In this document: positions 11,238 to 23,392 of the stretch, in pieces
How the letters are laid out: every line of letters begins with the position of its first letter
How positions within the stretch are numbered: position 1 is the stretch's first letter
From: Albugo candida
Lineage: Eukaryota > Oomycota > Peronosporomycetes > Albuginales > Albuginaceae
Length of the DNA: 64,000 nt
Assembly (NCBI GenBank): GCA_905220665.1
Contig: CAJNAR010000153.1
Coordinates: forward strand, 62,001-126,000
Direction: 5' to 3'
The notes under the pieces: model-generated
Told to the model about the DNA's origin: nothing
Databases searched by the model: none
What the model saw: the letters and a program-made list of their open reading frames with translations, nothing else
Made by a program: the position numbers and the translations under genes

Positions 11238-13117
11238 TGATTGTAGTTGTGATACCCAGTTACATGAAAATTCTAGCTGTATGATTGCAGCAATTTAGAT
11301 AAAACAGGTAGAGCCAGGAACTCTCAACCTTCAGAACGTAGTCATAGGAGCGCGGACGCGTCCAGGTCGAGGGAAAATCGGTTCGATTGCTATCATCAGG
11401 TAGAGTTATAAAATTGGCGCTGATCGCTTTGTTCGTCACATACGACAAGGTATACATGTTATTCGGACTCTATATAAAGGTGCGGATCTTAAATGTTTGT
11501 TGAGTTTGCCGAGGCTGAGATTTTGTACAGAAGTAAATGAGTGAATGAAGCAAATTACCAGCAATGTCAGTTGCCGTTCGTGCGCTCCACCACATGCCAT
11601 CTCCGGCTTCTACAAGACAGCCGAATGATACGATGTCGACATGGTGCCACAATTGATGCTCTTCAAATTTATCTAGTTGTGAACGGAATGGAGATCCTAG
11701 ACGGTGCGTACGCGCAAATCGGGAGACAATATTCAATCGCCAGATTGCCGGTTGCGTGCGTGCTCCACGAGTGTGTACTGTACCACTCGACAACGATTTA
11801 AACTGCCATGTCGGTGGAAAAAACGCATTGCCAGGCCATGATAAAGCCTGGCAAGAAAGCCGCTACTGATGACCTGTCGGTAAAGTTGCTTACTAGCTAA
11901 TACATGAATATATACTCCGTGCTCTAATTGATTTATTGACAATTTCCTGCTGCAGGTCAAGTCCAATTTAGCTATATTCTCTTCATTACCACGGCCTCGG
12001 CACATCATTAGCGACGGCTTGCAAACACGTCGAGGACAATAGTATTCTAATGGTTATATCGTGTAAGATATATCTACTTGACTAAACGATTCGTTTTGTC
12101 GACGTCAGCAATGCACCATCTTACGTTGAATATTGCAATGGATGTCTTGAATTAGTTGCACACTATCAGTTTTGAGTAAACCTTTGGATAAAATTCAACA
12201 GATAGTCATCAAAGGAGTGCATGGAGCTTTGATCATCCTTCTTTCGCCGGCGGCAACAAGACTACCACCGGAATAGTTCTGAAGTATTTCTTATCGGTAT
12301 GGAAGTTATATGCGAATTCACCGATGCGAGTGAGATTCAATCCAACTGGATTTCAATGATGCTTTGAGTTTTTTTGTTTGCCGATATTTGCTTGTGTTTG
12401 TGTATCAGTCATTTTAGATTCTATCGTTCAAGATGAGTATTCTTTACTAAAACGCAGCGACCGAGTACCCAGCAGGGTGAGCTGACAACCCGTAGGTTAG
12501 AAGAGAAGAAATTTATCATTCCTGATGCTCACATCACAAGCCGGAACAAATCAGCAACTATATAAATCCACACCACCTAAAGCTCGATTAATAGTATTTA
12601 AGATTTACTGGAAAGGTTGCTCTCAGTCTAAGCGCGTTAGGAATGGAGTTGGGAGAATATTCTCAATAGCATCCATGCAGTAGGATGTTATTCATAGAAA
12701 ATGATAAATTATTATAAATAGTAAAGACTCCACAGACGTGTTCAGGCAGATGTCCTGCTCTTCACGATAAATATGGATCCAAATCGCTTTTCTTCTCAAT
12801 CTCTTGAATCAATACCTTCGCGATAGTAGGCATAATAACTAGAGAACTTTTCTTGTCAAGAGCGCTTACGCAGTAACATCGAGTCCGAGTGAATGAGCTC
12901 TAGCTTTGATAGAGAGAAGGAATGTGGAAAAAAATTATATTATACACAGAAGAAAACTGTAATGTATAGTATACAAATAGAATGCCGGATAATTTGATTC
13001 CAATCATCGGTCGTCGTATAATTCGATTCCGTTCAGGCTGTAATCGGCTTTCTTGATTGATCGATCACGAAAAGACGTGATAAGTATTTCTGACTTATTG
13101 CGCAAGAATTCGGCCTA
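11238..13117. other. Longest stretch without a supported gene
   Basis: About 1.9 kb with only overlapping short frames on both strands. A minus-strand pair of frames (about 11,793 to 11,260) contains a Trp-rich segment and a hydrophobic segment. They might be remnants or exons of a small secreted or membrane protein, but splice joins did not give a clean product. The segment nearest 13,118 must contain the promoter of the SPRY gene. No tRNA, repeat array or transposon ends were recognised. Confidence 0.35.
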
Positions 13118-15194
13118 ATGAAGTCCCATCATCACTCACCGTCGTCCGTTTCGGATGCGCCAATGTTTTCTCACATAAGAACCCGTGCGTGCTCGACAGC
13201 GATGCATTGTATCACAACAACAAGAGATCATGTATGCGATCAAATTCCCTTGCTTGAAGCCTCTCACGCTTGCTATTTAGTTTCTACTCGTTTGCATTGG
13301 CATTTTGGATGCATTGGATCAAGTACAAGAGCGATTGCATCTTTCAGTCCGTTTGATAAAGAAATTGAGACGAAAGTTACTAGAACTGATGGATTTCAAT
13401 AACCTGAGTCCGAAATATCGAAAAGGATTATCCACAAGTCAAGTTGAACGCGTCAAAGTAGGTCAGTACGCAGGTCCAAAGATGGTAGAAAGTGATGTGC
13501 AGGATGTCAAGGAAGCCTCCGGTCTCATTCACTCCTTGTTATCCGGTACGATACATAGAGCTGCTATGAAAAATTGCGCTCAAATAAGCTTGTTCAGTCA
13601 CGAAAATGTTGACACAAGTGGTGATATCGACGGCAGTGGGAACTTGTCATCGCATGTGCACATTGATAATGAACGTACCAGGTCTCCGATTGGCGTGCAA
13701 TCTTCTCCATCGTTTGTATCAGCTTATTGATGAGATTTTGGACCTCGCAACACCGTCACAAATCGCTTCCGAACCTGGCTCATACGGTGGAAACTCGGAA
13801 AGAAAGTCAAATTTTGAAGATCCTAGTCGTATGTTCTTACAGATGTCATCATGCTGACGACTAAGTGTGTACGATGGCATTAGTCACAGCTATAGTACTG
13901 GAATATCGTGAAAAGGAATGTGCTTTGCCTTGGAATAACAATCGACGAATTCAACGCGTAATGCATTTTCAAATTCCGTTGCGTTCATTTGAAGCTACAG
14001 TTCGACTTCCGCCGGAAGCAGTCTCAGCAGATCCAATGTTCACAGAATTCGGACGAGACAACTGGGGCCAACGACGTCAAAGTAGCTCTGAATGTGTGGC
14101 ATCCTCATCATCTCCGCGTTCAATTCCAGTGTCGCCAATAGCTAGGAAAAGAGTCCAACTGGCATTTAATAATTTCTCAGACGATGTATTGTATCAAGCG
14201 CGTGACCGGTTACGGAAAGAGAGGGCAGAAACGTTGACAGGTGTACGAGATCTGAAAGTTCCTCGATTCAATATACGTGACTGCAATGAAGAATTGTATT
14301 TAACTTGTGGCCGCCATTGCGTCTTCAAGGTACTTGTGAATGTCTCGCAAATTGCATCCATTCATGTATCTGTCTTCAGGTTGGTTCTGGAATGTATCGT
14401 AGTGTACGAGGGTCAGTGGCAGTTCCTCATAATCGCTACGTTTACTTCGAGATGTCGCTGTGCGGATTGCATAATGCAGAGGCACGACGTCAATCACAGC
14501 GAACAAATGACAGCATGCCATCCACAAACACATTTCCTGGCCAAATATCACAGAAGCCCGATGATGAATCCCAGGACGTGAGCGTATGCATCGGCCTATC
14601 CACTCGAATGATGCCTCTCAATACTCTTGTCGGTACCTCGAAGCACTCTGTAAGCATCTTTTTCTCCTAAACGTATGCGTCCTCACTTTTTCCTTCTGAT
14701 AGATCGGATACTATTCTGCTGGACACGTGCTTGTTGGTGGGGAGAAACAGAGTTTTCAAGCTGTCAACGTCCGATATGGCCTCAACACAACTGTTGGCAT
14801 GCTGATTTATTTTGATGACAATCTCCAGCCTCCAAGCTGCCAATATGAGAATGAGAATTCACAGCGTTCGAGCGATGCGCATGGGTGCGTTAAAGCGCGC
14901 TTTAGCGTTAGCGGACTTGCAGTGCGAGATGGAGAAAATCAAGTTGTGGAGTGCTCCTTTGGAATCCCATCTGAAAGTGATTTATACCCGACACTTTCAC
15001 TGCATTCTCAAGATGTTTGTGTCTTCAGTCGCTTCTCCGCGCCGGACATTATCGCTCTTAATGTTCACGATTTTGATATACCTCATGGGCCTTTGTCAAT
15101 TTGGTGTTTAGATGGATTACAGCTAGATGTATCTTCCAGCAACACTATCGATCGGGTTGAAGCCACTTTGGTTGATGATACAGCAGTGTGGTAG
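13118..15194 (+). CDS. SPRY-domain protein
   Basis: Exons 13118-13231, 13281-13620, 13682-13828, 13890-14329, 14380-14649 and 14703-15194 (600 aa). The introns are 49, 61, 61, 50 and 53 nt, and all phases close. The N-terminus is helical and basic (LIKKLRRKLLELMDF). The middle has a serine-rich stretch and a conserved-looking NFSDDVLYQARDRLRKE helix. A SPRY beta-sandwich begins around RGSVAVPHNRYVYFEMSL. It continues through SVCIGLST, crosses the last intron at IGYYSAGHVLVGG, and proceeds to VGMLIYFDDN. SPRY domains bind protein partners and often recruit them to larger complexes; the partner here is unknown. The exon model is by eye: SPRY continuity across the last two introns is strong, while exons 1 to 3 are less certain. 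The stop lies only 56 bp from the stop of the convergent DDX46 gene. Confidence 0.7.
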
Positions 15195-15250
15195 GGACAC
15201 GATGGAGACGACTGGTGTAGGACATGGTACCATTGAGCAGTTGATGGGTA

Positions 15251-18200
15251 TCAGAGATTATATTTGCTGTATTTGTCACCGCCAAGTCCGACTTGGAGAG
15301 TCGTTTCATCCAAAATCCGCTGAATCTCTCTCTTCGCCTCGATCACCGATTGGCGCGTCGGTCCTTCAATAGCCTGAACAAGAACATTATGAGCCAATTC
15401 AACAGGAAATTGGAGCAGCGTACCAAGTATAATTTTCTCTCGCCAGGATTCGGCTTTCGTCCACTTGGAACGTACGATCCCCTCGCAATGATCGCAGCAC
15501 CAGTGAGTTCCGCAACCGAGTCACTTGCTTCTTTTTGGGTAACTTTCCATCGGGCTTGCTGGGGGTATTCGTTGATCTCCAACTCTTCCTCGAAGTGTCC
15601 ATCTACCAATGTGGATGTCTGAGCTTGAGTTTGTTTGTATTGCATGTCAAGTATCTGCGCAATTTGTTGGGCTTTCTTTACAGCGGAAATTGTATCATTC
15701 GCTCCATTCCGATGGTGTCCGCTTCCGGTCGAGTGCGCGGTGGCCTTACTGCTCACCTCTGCATCGTTTACAGCTTCATCCTCATCCTCTCCAGAAGCAT
15801 TTTCTTCGACCAAAATACCCTGATCAATCTCATACTGCCGCTTTTGTAGGTCAGCCGTACGCTGTGTCTCATTCTTTTCACTTTCATCAAATGTGAATCC
15901 TTTTCCTTTGAATCCACTTCCATGATATCGAGCTTCTCCGCGTTTTACTTTTTCTTTAAAAGTGTCTGCCAGCGCCACAAGCTCCGCTGGGATGGTTTGC
16001 TTTGCATTTTCTAAGGCTTTTACCAGGTCCACAGCATACTCTTCTTCCTACACAACACCAAATGAGCTTGTGAATCACATCAACAGGGGCTTGCGTACGT
16101 CCGGGGAGATGAATGTATACGCGGTTCCTTTTCGACCAGCTCTTCCAGTTCTTCCAACACGATGCACGTAGTCTTCCAAATGGTTGGGGCAGTGATAGTT
16201 GACAACGAGCACGAGATCTTTGACGTCTAATCCACGGCCAGCCACTGAGGTTGCGACCATGAGAGTTCGGACTTGACGCTTGAAATCATCGATGGTGTAA
16301 TCGCGATCAATCTGATCTTTCCCGCCTGCATCAAAGCGTTTAGTACTTTTATCATTCCAGGCATAAAGGATGATACCGTGCAGTGATAATGCTGGGTATC
16401 CGGCCTTCATGAGATCCTGGAAGATCTGATCGCACGTTTGCTGCGTGTTGACAAAAACAAGCACATTCCCTTTGCCATACCAATAGCCTAGAAGCTGTAA
16501 AAGACGCATGAACTTGTCACTTTCTTCGCGTACTTCTACGTATTGTGTTATGTCGCCAGACGCTGTGCTGCGCGCTCCAACCGTGATCTCAACAGGTTTC
16601 AAAAGCACTTTGCGTGCTAATGTTTCGACAGAACGTGGAAACGTTGCAGAGAACAGCAGAGTTTGGCGATCCGGTCGAATGTTCATGATGATTTTAGTGA
16701 TTTGAGGCTCAAATCCCATGTCAAACATCCGATCCGCTTCATCCAATACGACATAGCTGACACGTTGCAAGGAGACCACTTTGCCAGCGCTCATGCACAA
16801 TATGTCGATCATGCGACCCGGTGTACAGATGACAATCTCTGAACCTCTTTTGAGCTTTCCAATTTGCTCCGAGACGGAAGAGCCTCCGTAAACTGCCGTA
16901 GCTCGTAAACCTAGATCTTTAGCGAATCGTTTCGCCTCCACATAAATCTGTTGAGCCAATTCGCGAGCAGGAGCCATAATCAAACCGATGGGTCCTTCGC
17001 CTTCTTTAAGTGGTGGTTGATGTAAAATATGACGAAACATTGGAAGTAAAAATGCCAATGTTTTCCCCGATCCTGTCTTTGCAATTCCAATGACATCTCG
17101 ACCTGCCATAATCGCTGGAAGAGCTTGTCGCTGTATAGCAAATGGCTCTGTATAGCCATGTTTCTGGATCAGCTGTTGTAGTCGAAGACTGAATCCGCAT
17201 TGTGACCACTTCAAAACCGGTCGAGGGCAGTTCTTTCCTCGGACTTTTGTCTCCATCTTATTACGAAGCTCTTGCACCTCATCGTCTGCAAGATCTTTGA
17301 TTTCCCGAGGTGTCACGTAGAGCTTTTTCTGGAAGGGTACGTATTCAATCTATAACGAAAAGCATTAATGCCAAGTTTTCAATCATCCTGCCGTTGATCT
17401 TCCTTACCTTGGAGTGGTCGACAGGTTTAATGTCTTTCTTCTTCTGTGCTTCTTGAAGAATCTCCAGTGCGGATCGATGGTCTACATTCTCTGCTTCTTC
17501 TCCAATAGTATCCTCTTCCAAACCTTGATAGATACGTCCAGTTTCCTGGGCAGATTTATGCACAGCATTACGCCCATTTTCATCGTTAACTTCGATAGAT
17601 TGCTGCTCCAATTCTTCTTCACGTTGTCTTTTTTCTTTGATGGCTCGCATGAATTCACGAAGCTCTTCTTCTTCGCGTGCTTCGAGCTCAGCGGTCGTGA
17701 GTCCATCCGCGTCTTCCTTGGTTGCTGATGTTTGATTGATCTCTTTTTCTCTTGGCTGAGACTGCAAATCTTCCAAAGAGATCACATTGGACGCCGATGA
17801 TACAAAAGATTCTTGCTCGATTGCTTCTTCTACAATCCCAGCCATGTAAGCATCCAATGGATCAATTGTGTCTTCTTCTGTTTTCTCTTTCTCATCCGTA
17901 TCTATATTTCTCTCTAGCTTAGGTGAGCTCACATGGCCATTTTCTTGATTCTGTTCCTTGTCCACTTCAAAAGTGTCTATCTTCTGCGCATCAGCTACCT
18001 GGGCATTCTCTAACTGCTGTTCCTCAGCCACTTGTCCATTATCTCTCTCCTGTTTGTCCGCTACTTGATTATCATCTCTCTTCTCTTCCTCAACCACTTG
18101 ACCTTTGTCAAACTTCTCTTCCTCGGCCACTTGGCCTTTCTCTTGATTCTCTAGCTTAGCTACTTGATCATTGTCTCGCTTTTCTTCCTCAGCCTCTTGA

Positions 18201-19213
18201 CATTTGTCTTGCTTCTCTTCCTGAATAGCTTCACTAATGTATTGCTTTTGTTCCTGGGAAGCTTGGCCGTTGTCTTGCTTATCTTTCTGGGGAGCTTGGA
18301 CGTTCCGAAGCTTCTCTTTCTCGACCACTGGTTCCTCAATAGCCTCTTCAGTGATTTTTTCTTGACCCTCTTTCGACTCCTTTACAGAAGGTTCAACCTT
18401 GTCGAAATCAGACGACGGTAATTCGGCATCAATCGTGGCATCTTCAAGCTCCTTTATCTTCTGTTGCTGTTCTCGCCACATTCTCAGTCGTTCTCGTCGT
18501 CGTTTCTTTTCTTCCTCTTCGGATGATTCCAATGCCTTCATATCCATTGCAACGGTCATTCTGGGTTTACCTTTCGGAATGGTCTTCAAATTGAATGCAA
18601 CTGATGTCGGAAAAGTCTTCTTGTACGAAATCGTGCTATCATAAGCTCTCGATCCTGAACTTTCTTTCCTTTGTTTCGATGGGATTGTATCCACAGCTCG
18701 ATGATAATCATCCCGTTCCTTTCTGCGGCTTCCTTTCTCATAAATCTTTTCTGAATCATTATATTTTTCCCGCTTCTTCAACTTTTTATGCTCTTTTTTC
18801 TTCCTCCTTTCGTTCGATTCGTTTGAGGAGACTGATTGTGATACGGACCGTGAGAGATCTCTTTTGCGTGACGAGCGCCCTCGACGTGCATCAGTTTTTA
18901 GTTCTCTGTATCCTTTGTGCTGACGAGATCGATGACGCTCTCGAGAGGAACTCTTCCGATCAGATCTTTTATGGCGCTCTCGGGAGGAGCTCTTTCGATC
19001 AGATCTTTTATGGCGCTCTTGAGAAGAGCTCTTCCGATCAGATCTTTGATGCCTTACTTTGTCAATACTATCGCGTCGACTTTTTTGCGAGTGTCTACTC
19101 TTCGATTGTTTTTTTCTGCTTTTCTTTCTTTTGTGATTCTCTGATTTAGAGCGTGAGCGATTCCGCAAGCGTGGAGAACGAACTCGTGATCGAGATCGTG
19201 ACTTCGTTTCCAT
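15251..19213 (-). CDS. DDX46: DEAD-box RNA helicase DDX46/Prp5, spliceosomal
   Basis: Exons from the start: 19213-17408, 17349-16377, 16325-16099, 16047-15424 and 15373-15251 (1250 aa). Prp5/DDX46 is the ATPase that loads U2 snRNP onto the branch point in pre-spliceosome assembly in the nucleus. The first 300 residues are an RS domain; then comes an acidic repeat region and the family mark DPLDAYM. The helicase core shows AKTGSGKT (I), PARELA (Ia), TPGRMID (Ib), DEAD (II), SAT (III), [11 protein letters not shown] (V) and [10 protein letters not shown] (VI). The last small exon encodes the conserved C-terminal IEGPT block and the terminal KYSKYNL-type end. Introns are 58, 51, 51 and 50 nt. 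One of them is in frame and stop-free, so an unspliced reading shows 17 extra residues after SLHG. Confidence 0.93.
16326..16376 (-). other. In-frame, stop-free 51-nt intron in DDX46
   Basis: This stretch begins GTATCA, contains a near-perfect TACTAAAC branch point and ends GCAG. It is 51 nt long, divisible by three, and has no stop codon in the reading frame. Removing it restores the universally conserved [12 protein letters not shown] junction of Prp5/DDX46 proteins. If retained, it would insert 17 residues in the second RecA domain, just before helicase motif V. Confidence 0.85.
17950..18330 (-). repeat. Degenerate acidic repeats in the DDX46 linker
   Basis: The DDX46 linker here encodes roughly ten degenerate units of 11-13 residues. 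They follow the pattern (Q/A)VAEEEKxDxGQ, rich in Glu, Gln, Lys and Asp. Unit boundaries drift, so exact copy number is uncertain. It looks like slippage- or recombination-born low complexity within a coding exon. Confidence 0.6.
18938..19053 (-). repeat. 39-bp tandem repeat (about 3 copies) in the DDX46 RS domain
   Basis: Three adjacent copies of a 39-bp unit encode the 13-residue block [13 protein letters not shown] with few changes. Each unit carries the same GATCAGATC core on the + strand. The DNA-level identity is high enough to suggest recent tandem expansion. Confidence 0.75.
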
Positions 19214-19292
19214 AAGAAATGGAGCTTATAAATAAAACAGTTTTATTGGACAAAATAGAGCCTATCGCTAATCAGTTATAGCACCGTATTCT

Positions 19293-22200
19293 CTAAAAGT
19301 ATAGATACTCCTTTCGACGTCGATTAAAAAAAGCAACGACACTAAACATCACTGCATCGTAATGCGGAAGGTCTTCGGAACCATTCAGCCGACCTATTTC
19401 ACCGGAAGTAGTCATTCCCAAAAGTGGAGTATTTCCTGCCCATTCTCTATAGGCAGATATCTGCACAGCGCGCGATAAACGTCGCCCGTAATCAAGCAAT
19501 CAGAAATTGACACGTACCAACTCAGGCATGTTATATTCGCCTACAAGAGTCTCCAAGCCAGCGGATAGGAACATGAGGCATCCTAATAGATCGCTCTGAG
19601 TATCGCTAAGTTCATTGGAGACCTGTGATCCCAATCGCTCGATGGAATTGCGCATTGTCGTAATGTTTATTTCCATCAGTAGTACTCGAGTTCCCGGGTG
19701 AACCCAACTAGTTGCTGATATCGAGCCGTCCGAATGGTTCACGCTCATTATAACTAGTGTCGAGCTTATAAGCTGCGTCATATCATTTCGATCAGCTTCA
19801 TTCTGGTTGCAAGCATCTAAAAGTGTTCCAAGAGGATGCAAGTTTCCTAGTCGGGGAAATCCAATGCAGGAGACATCTTGATGCTTCGCTTCTGAAACAT
19901 ATTGCAGCCACTGAAACAAAATCCAGTTAGATCGAGTACCTCAGTGCGAATGAGTGAAATCATGCCTCAAGGTACACTTTGGCAGCTGGCTGAGAATCAA
20001 TTTCGTAGATACAATTGCTCGTTGCTTTGGTTATCGTTCCCATGCAAACTTGCTGCAGTTCCGTCTCGAAGGGCTGATACCCGGTAAACCAGCTGATATG
20101 TGTGTCCACGCTTGGAAAGCACAATGCGAAAGCAATACCTGTATCTGTCCAAGTGGCATGGTCGCTCTGCATGCGATGTTGCTCAGTTCCGTTGCTACTT
20201 ATTTGAATCCACAAAACACGTTGCTGAGGCTTTGAGCCTTGCTTGATTGCGTTTGACGAACATCCGCCTACTATCGGGCATGATAATGCGTCACGAATCC
20301 CCTCAATCGCTTCTTGAACAAACAAAGGACACGCATATGCCACGATAAAAGCCTGTCAAAATTCTTCATCAGACAGTCGTAATTCAGTTCCGACAGTCAA
20401 GACAAACATACGGGTGGTTCTCCTGGATCAACGTCTGCCGCAATCCTGGCATATGCCGTCCTCGCTGCTGCGTACGATGCGTCCTTGGCAGTCTCTTGAG
20501 TGTACTTGACATGTTCGACAGAGTATATTCCATCAGCGTCACGAATACCCCAAAGAGTAACGAGACCTTCAGCATTTCGGCCTTTGTCCGAGATCCACGC
20601 ATTCTCATTGCACATTGCTCGTGCAATGGTTCCGCCAATGTACGGAATTGCTGGTGCCAATTGACGAAGTAATGTAATGATCAGATCAGCACTAAAGCCC
20701 GTTGTAAATCCAATCACCATAAAATGTACTGTTCCATCCAGATCGGACATCAAATCATTAAATGCACTGGTTACGGCTGCAGTTTCTGTTTGCGCCGTTG
20801 CCCAGGCACTTGATACTCGAACGCTAGTGGAGTTAGTCTCTAATCTCTCAATCTCTGTGATCCGCTGGGATGAGTATCGCATGGAAGAGTAGGATGCATT
20901 TGTGTCATCATAGGAGTCAGATTGTACACTTCTGCCGGGTTTAGGATGGCCGGTTTTGCGTTGAGAGACCGGACGCTTTTCGTGGTGCGAATAGTCTGCG
21001 TGGGATAAATGATCCGACCAGAACGAGTCGGGAGCTTGCTGATCCGATAAAGAGAGCGCTTTAGATGTGATTGCTGAATTTAAGCTTGACATTTCTGCAC
21101 CATAATTCTTTTCTTCTTCCTCTTCAGCACCCAAATGAGACTGCTCATGTTCCAGTTTGTTATCAGCAAAATGATTCTCTTGATTGCCCGCTTCGAAATT
21201 CGAAAGCCCTTGTCGAAGCTGTTCCTCGTTCTCCAAGTACCCTGTCAGGTCTTGCGAGCATCGTTCTAGCAAAGCGATTTGACTATTCGCAGTTTGAATG
21301 CGAGACTTGCGACGTCTCTGTTCACTGACGTTCTCTTCTACAGTCTTATACTCTTTATTTTGATCTCTTTGGTCATGTTTTTGTTTGATTGCTTGTGGGG
21401 TTTCAGTTCGTTGCTTTGTGATCCAGCTTTGGAACTCTTGCTGATTGGAAAGCTCGGAAAGGCTCTTGGAGTGATGTCGAGAGGCCTGACACTTGACACA
21501 AATTCGGATACTCGTATGTTGGCGAGCTAATATCTGTGTCCCGGACTCAGCATCGGTGAAATTGATGGAAGGAACGTGGATAGTACTACTACATTGCCAG
21601 CAAATGACTTCTCCACAAGTTCGGCAGTGATGTCGTCGTCGAAATAAAGAGGAGAACTTTCTCAGACAAATCACGCAGCACTGGCGCTCCCTGCACGATC
21701 ATACAAACTTAGACATGATTCCGCGTAATTTCGAATGCACATACTCGTCTTTTACCCAGGCCGAAGTCTTTACAACGGATACCTCTTGCATTTCTGGTGG
21801 ATCCTCCAGCAAGTTTCGCAATCCTTTGGCCAATTGATGCGTCATTTCTACCGCTGGGTTTCCACGGAAAAGATTCACAACCAGTGGCGATCGCTGGAAA
21901 GCAACCGAAATCCGAACCAGCTCTTCGGCATAATCCGCAACAGGCAGACGCTCAAACTTACATATAAGAGCATCAAACTGAGATCGTTCTAAGTTGGAAT
22001 TGGCAATCTGGGGCATCCCACCGACTTCTGCTAACGATTCCTGGAACAGATAGCATGACACGATCTCACCATTTCTAACGCCGATGCCGATATACTAAGC
22101 GAGTAAAGGTGAATCGTACAAACTTAGCGAATTGCTCTGCAAGGATAGAAAAGTGTTTCTGTATTTGTACCTCTAACACATAAAAGTCACACGATTTGCT

Positions 22201-22701
22201 GGTCAAAAGTCCAGACTTAATTGCCCACCACTTTATAGAAGACTGCTTGTACATATCCTTCATTTTATTATTGCTGTTGGAATCGGGTGTTGTGTACTTG
22301 CCAGTCCCACTCAGAGTCTCCAAGACTTGGGCATCGAGATACAAATCACCCAAGACTTTACGCAAGAAAGCTTTGAATTTATCTGAAGTTTCGACATCGT
22401 AAATGGATTTCAGCACATGTGGAAATGAAGCGTTAGCTGTGACGACTGCTTTTGCGGATAGAAATCCGGCCCATTCTTTGACAGGTTTGAACAGCGCAAT
22501 CTCTTGTTTTGTGTCGTTGAGTTTCCATAATAGATGGCTGCTCTCATTGACAAGTCCAAGACACGATCGAGCTCGATTTTCTGCGTAGCGTTGAAGTCTG
22601 ATTTTGCGCTCATACGAAAGAGATGGTCCTTGCATGCTGACGGAAGTTGATGGAGAAGCCGAAAGTGCAGATCCAAGTCGCTCCTTGTTCGATTTCATCA
22701 T
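19293..22701 (-). CDS. START-like/FYVE/FIST multidomain protein
   Basis: Exons from the start: 22701-22171, 22094-21745, 21690-20412, 20352-19966, 19910-19518 and 19460-19293 (about 1035 aa). The start is uncertain: the frame is open upstream to a non-ATG codon, and 22701 is the first ATG. A small upstream exon is possible. Residues about 60-290 are START-like, with IKWWAIKSGLLTSKSCDFYVLE. A FYVE-type zinc finger follows (CCVIC, RRRHHCRTCGEVIC, CVKC), expected to bind PI3P on endosomes. After a polar linker come a FIST-N-like segment (FMVIGFTTGFSADL), a second FIST-N segment (AYACPLF...CPIVGGCSSNAI) and a FIST-C part (YEIDSQPAAKVYLE, FPRLGNLHPLG). FIST domains are putative small-ligand sensors. 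The fourth intron is ambiguous: either a GC-AG intron 19911-19965, or GT-AG from 19977. Confidence 0.78.
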
Positions 22702-23392
22702 ACTGACCGCTTGAGTCAATGATAAGGTATCTGAGCCTGTGTGACCAATAGAAAAGGAATTAGTCACGTTCAGGTAAGTGTATACGGTGGTGTCGTGAGG
22801 TAATGTCGTGCGTTAAGAAAAAAGTATCAAACTTTGATATACAGTACGGATTGGATAGGACCGGGAATCATGTATTGTATATCAAAAATAGAACAGTGGG
22901 ATCAATGTACAAAATTACTAACTCCAGGTAGCATGGATATATAAGAGACAGCTAAAGAGACTTAGGATTTAGATTACTGATTGATCGTGCGTGTTCACGA
23001 CACTTGACATCCACGATACAGTGCATATAATCGGTTCGAATATCGGAAATGATCGAACCATTTCGGTCTATTATAATGCAATAAAGGAGACAAGGACTAC
23101 TGATTTCTTGAGAGGTTTGGTTTTAGAGGATAGGAAATTTCTGTGCTTGGAAAGAAGTCTCGACCAGTAAAGCAATTCATTTATGGGCTGAAATGTATGG
23201 GATTTTATCTACTGCTTGTAAACTGGACTATACAAACAAAATGTCTACAGTGGACTCGCACTTCTAGTATCATGATACTCGTAAAACGACGCTATGCACC
23301 AAAATTGGCTTGAATGAATAGAATCATTCCCGCAGAAGGAAGTATATCGTGTGTAGTACGTGTAGCTAATTGAATTGTCTTGGTATCAGACA
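22702..23392. other. Intergenic, promoter side of the FYVE gene
   Basis: About 690 bp between two minus-strand genes. It should carry the FYVE gene promoter and possibly a short first coding exon near 22,800-22,850, where an ATG followed by a GTACTG donor-like site occurs on the minus strand. Nothing else is recognised. Confidence 0.35.

Noticed and set aside
16326..16376. A 17-residue insertion in the DDX46 helicase core.
   Set aside because: It begins with GT, ends with AG, has a TACTAAAC branch point, and its removal restores an invariant junction, so it is an intron.
23020..23065. A GGTTCGAA stretch resembling a tRNA B box.
   Set aside because: No A box at the right distance and no cloverleaf could be drawn.
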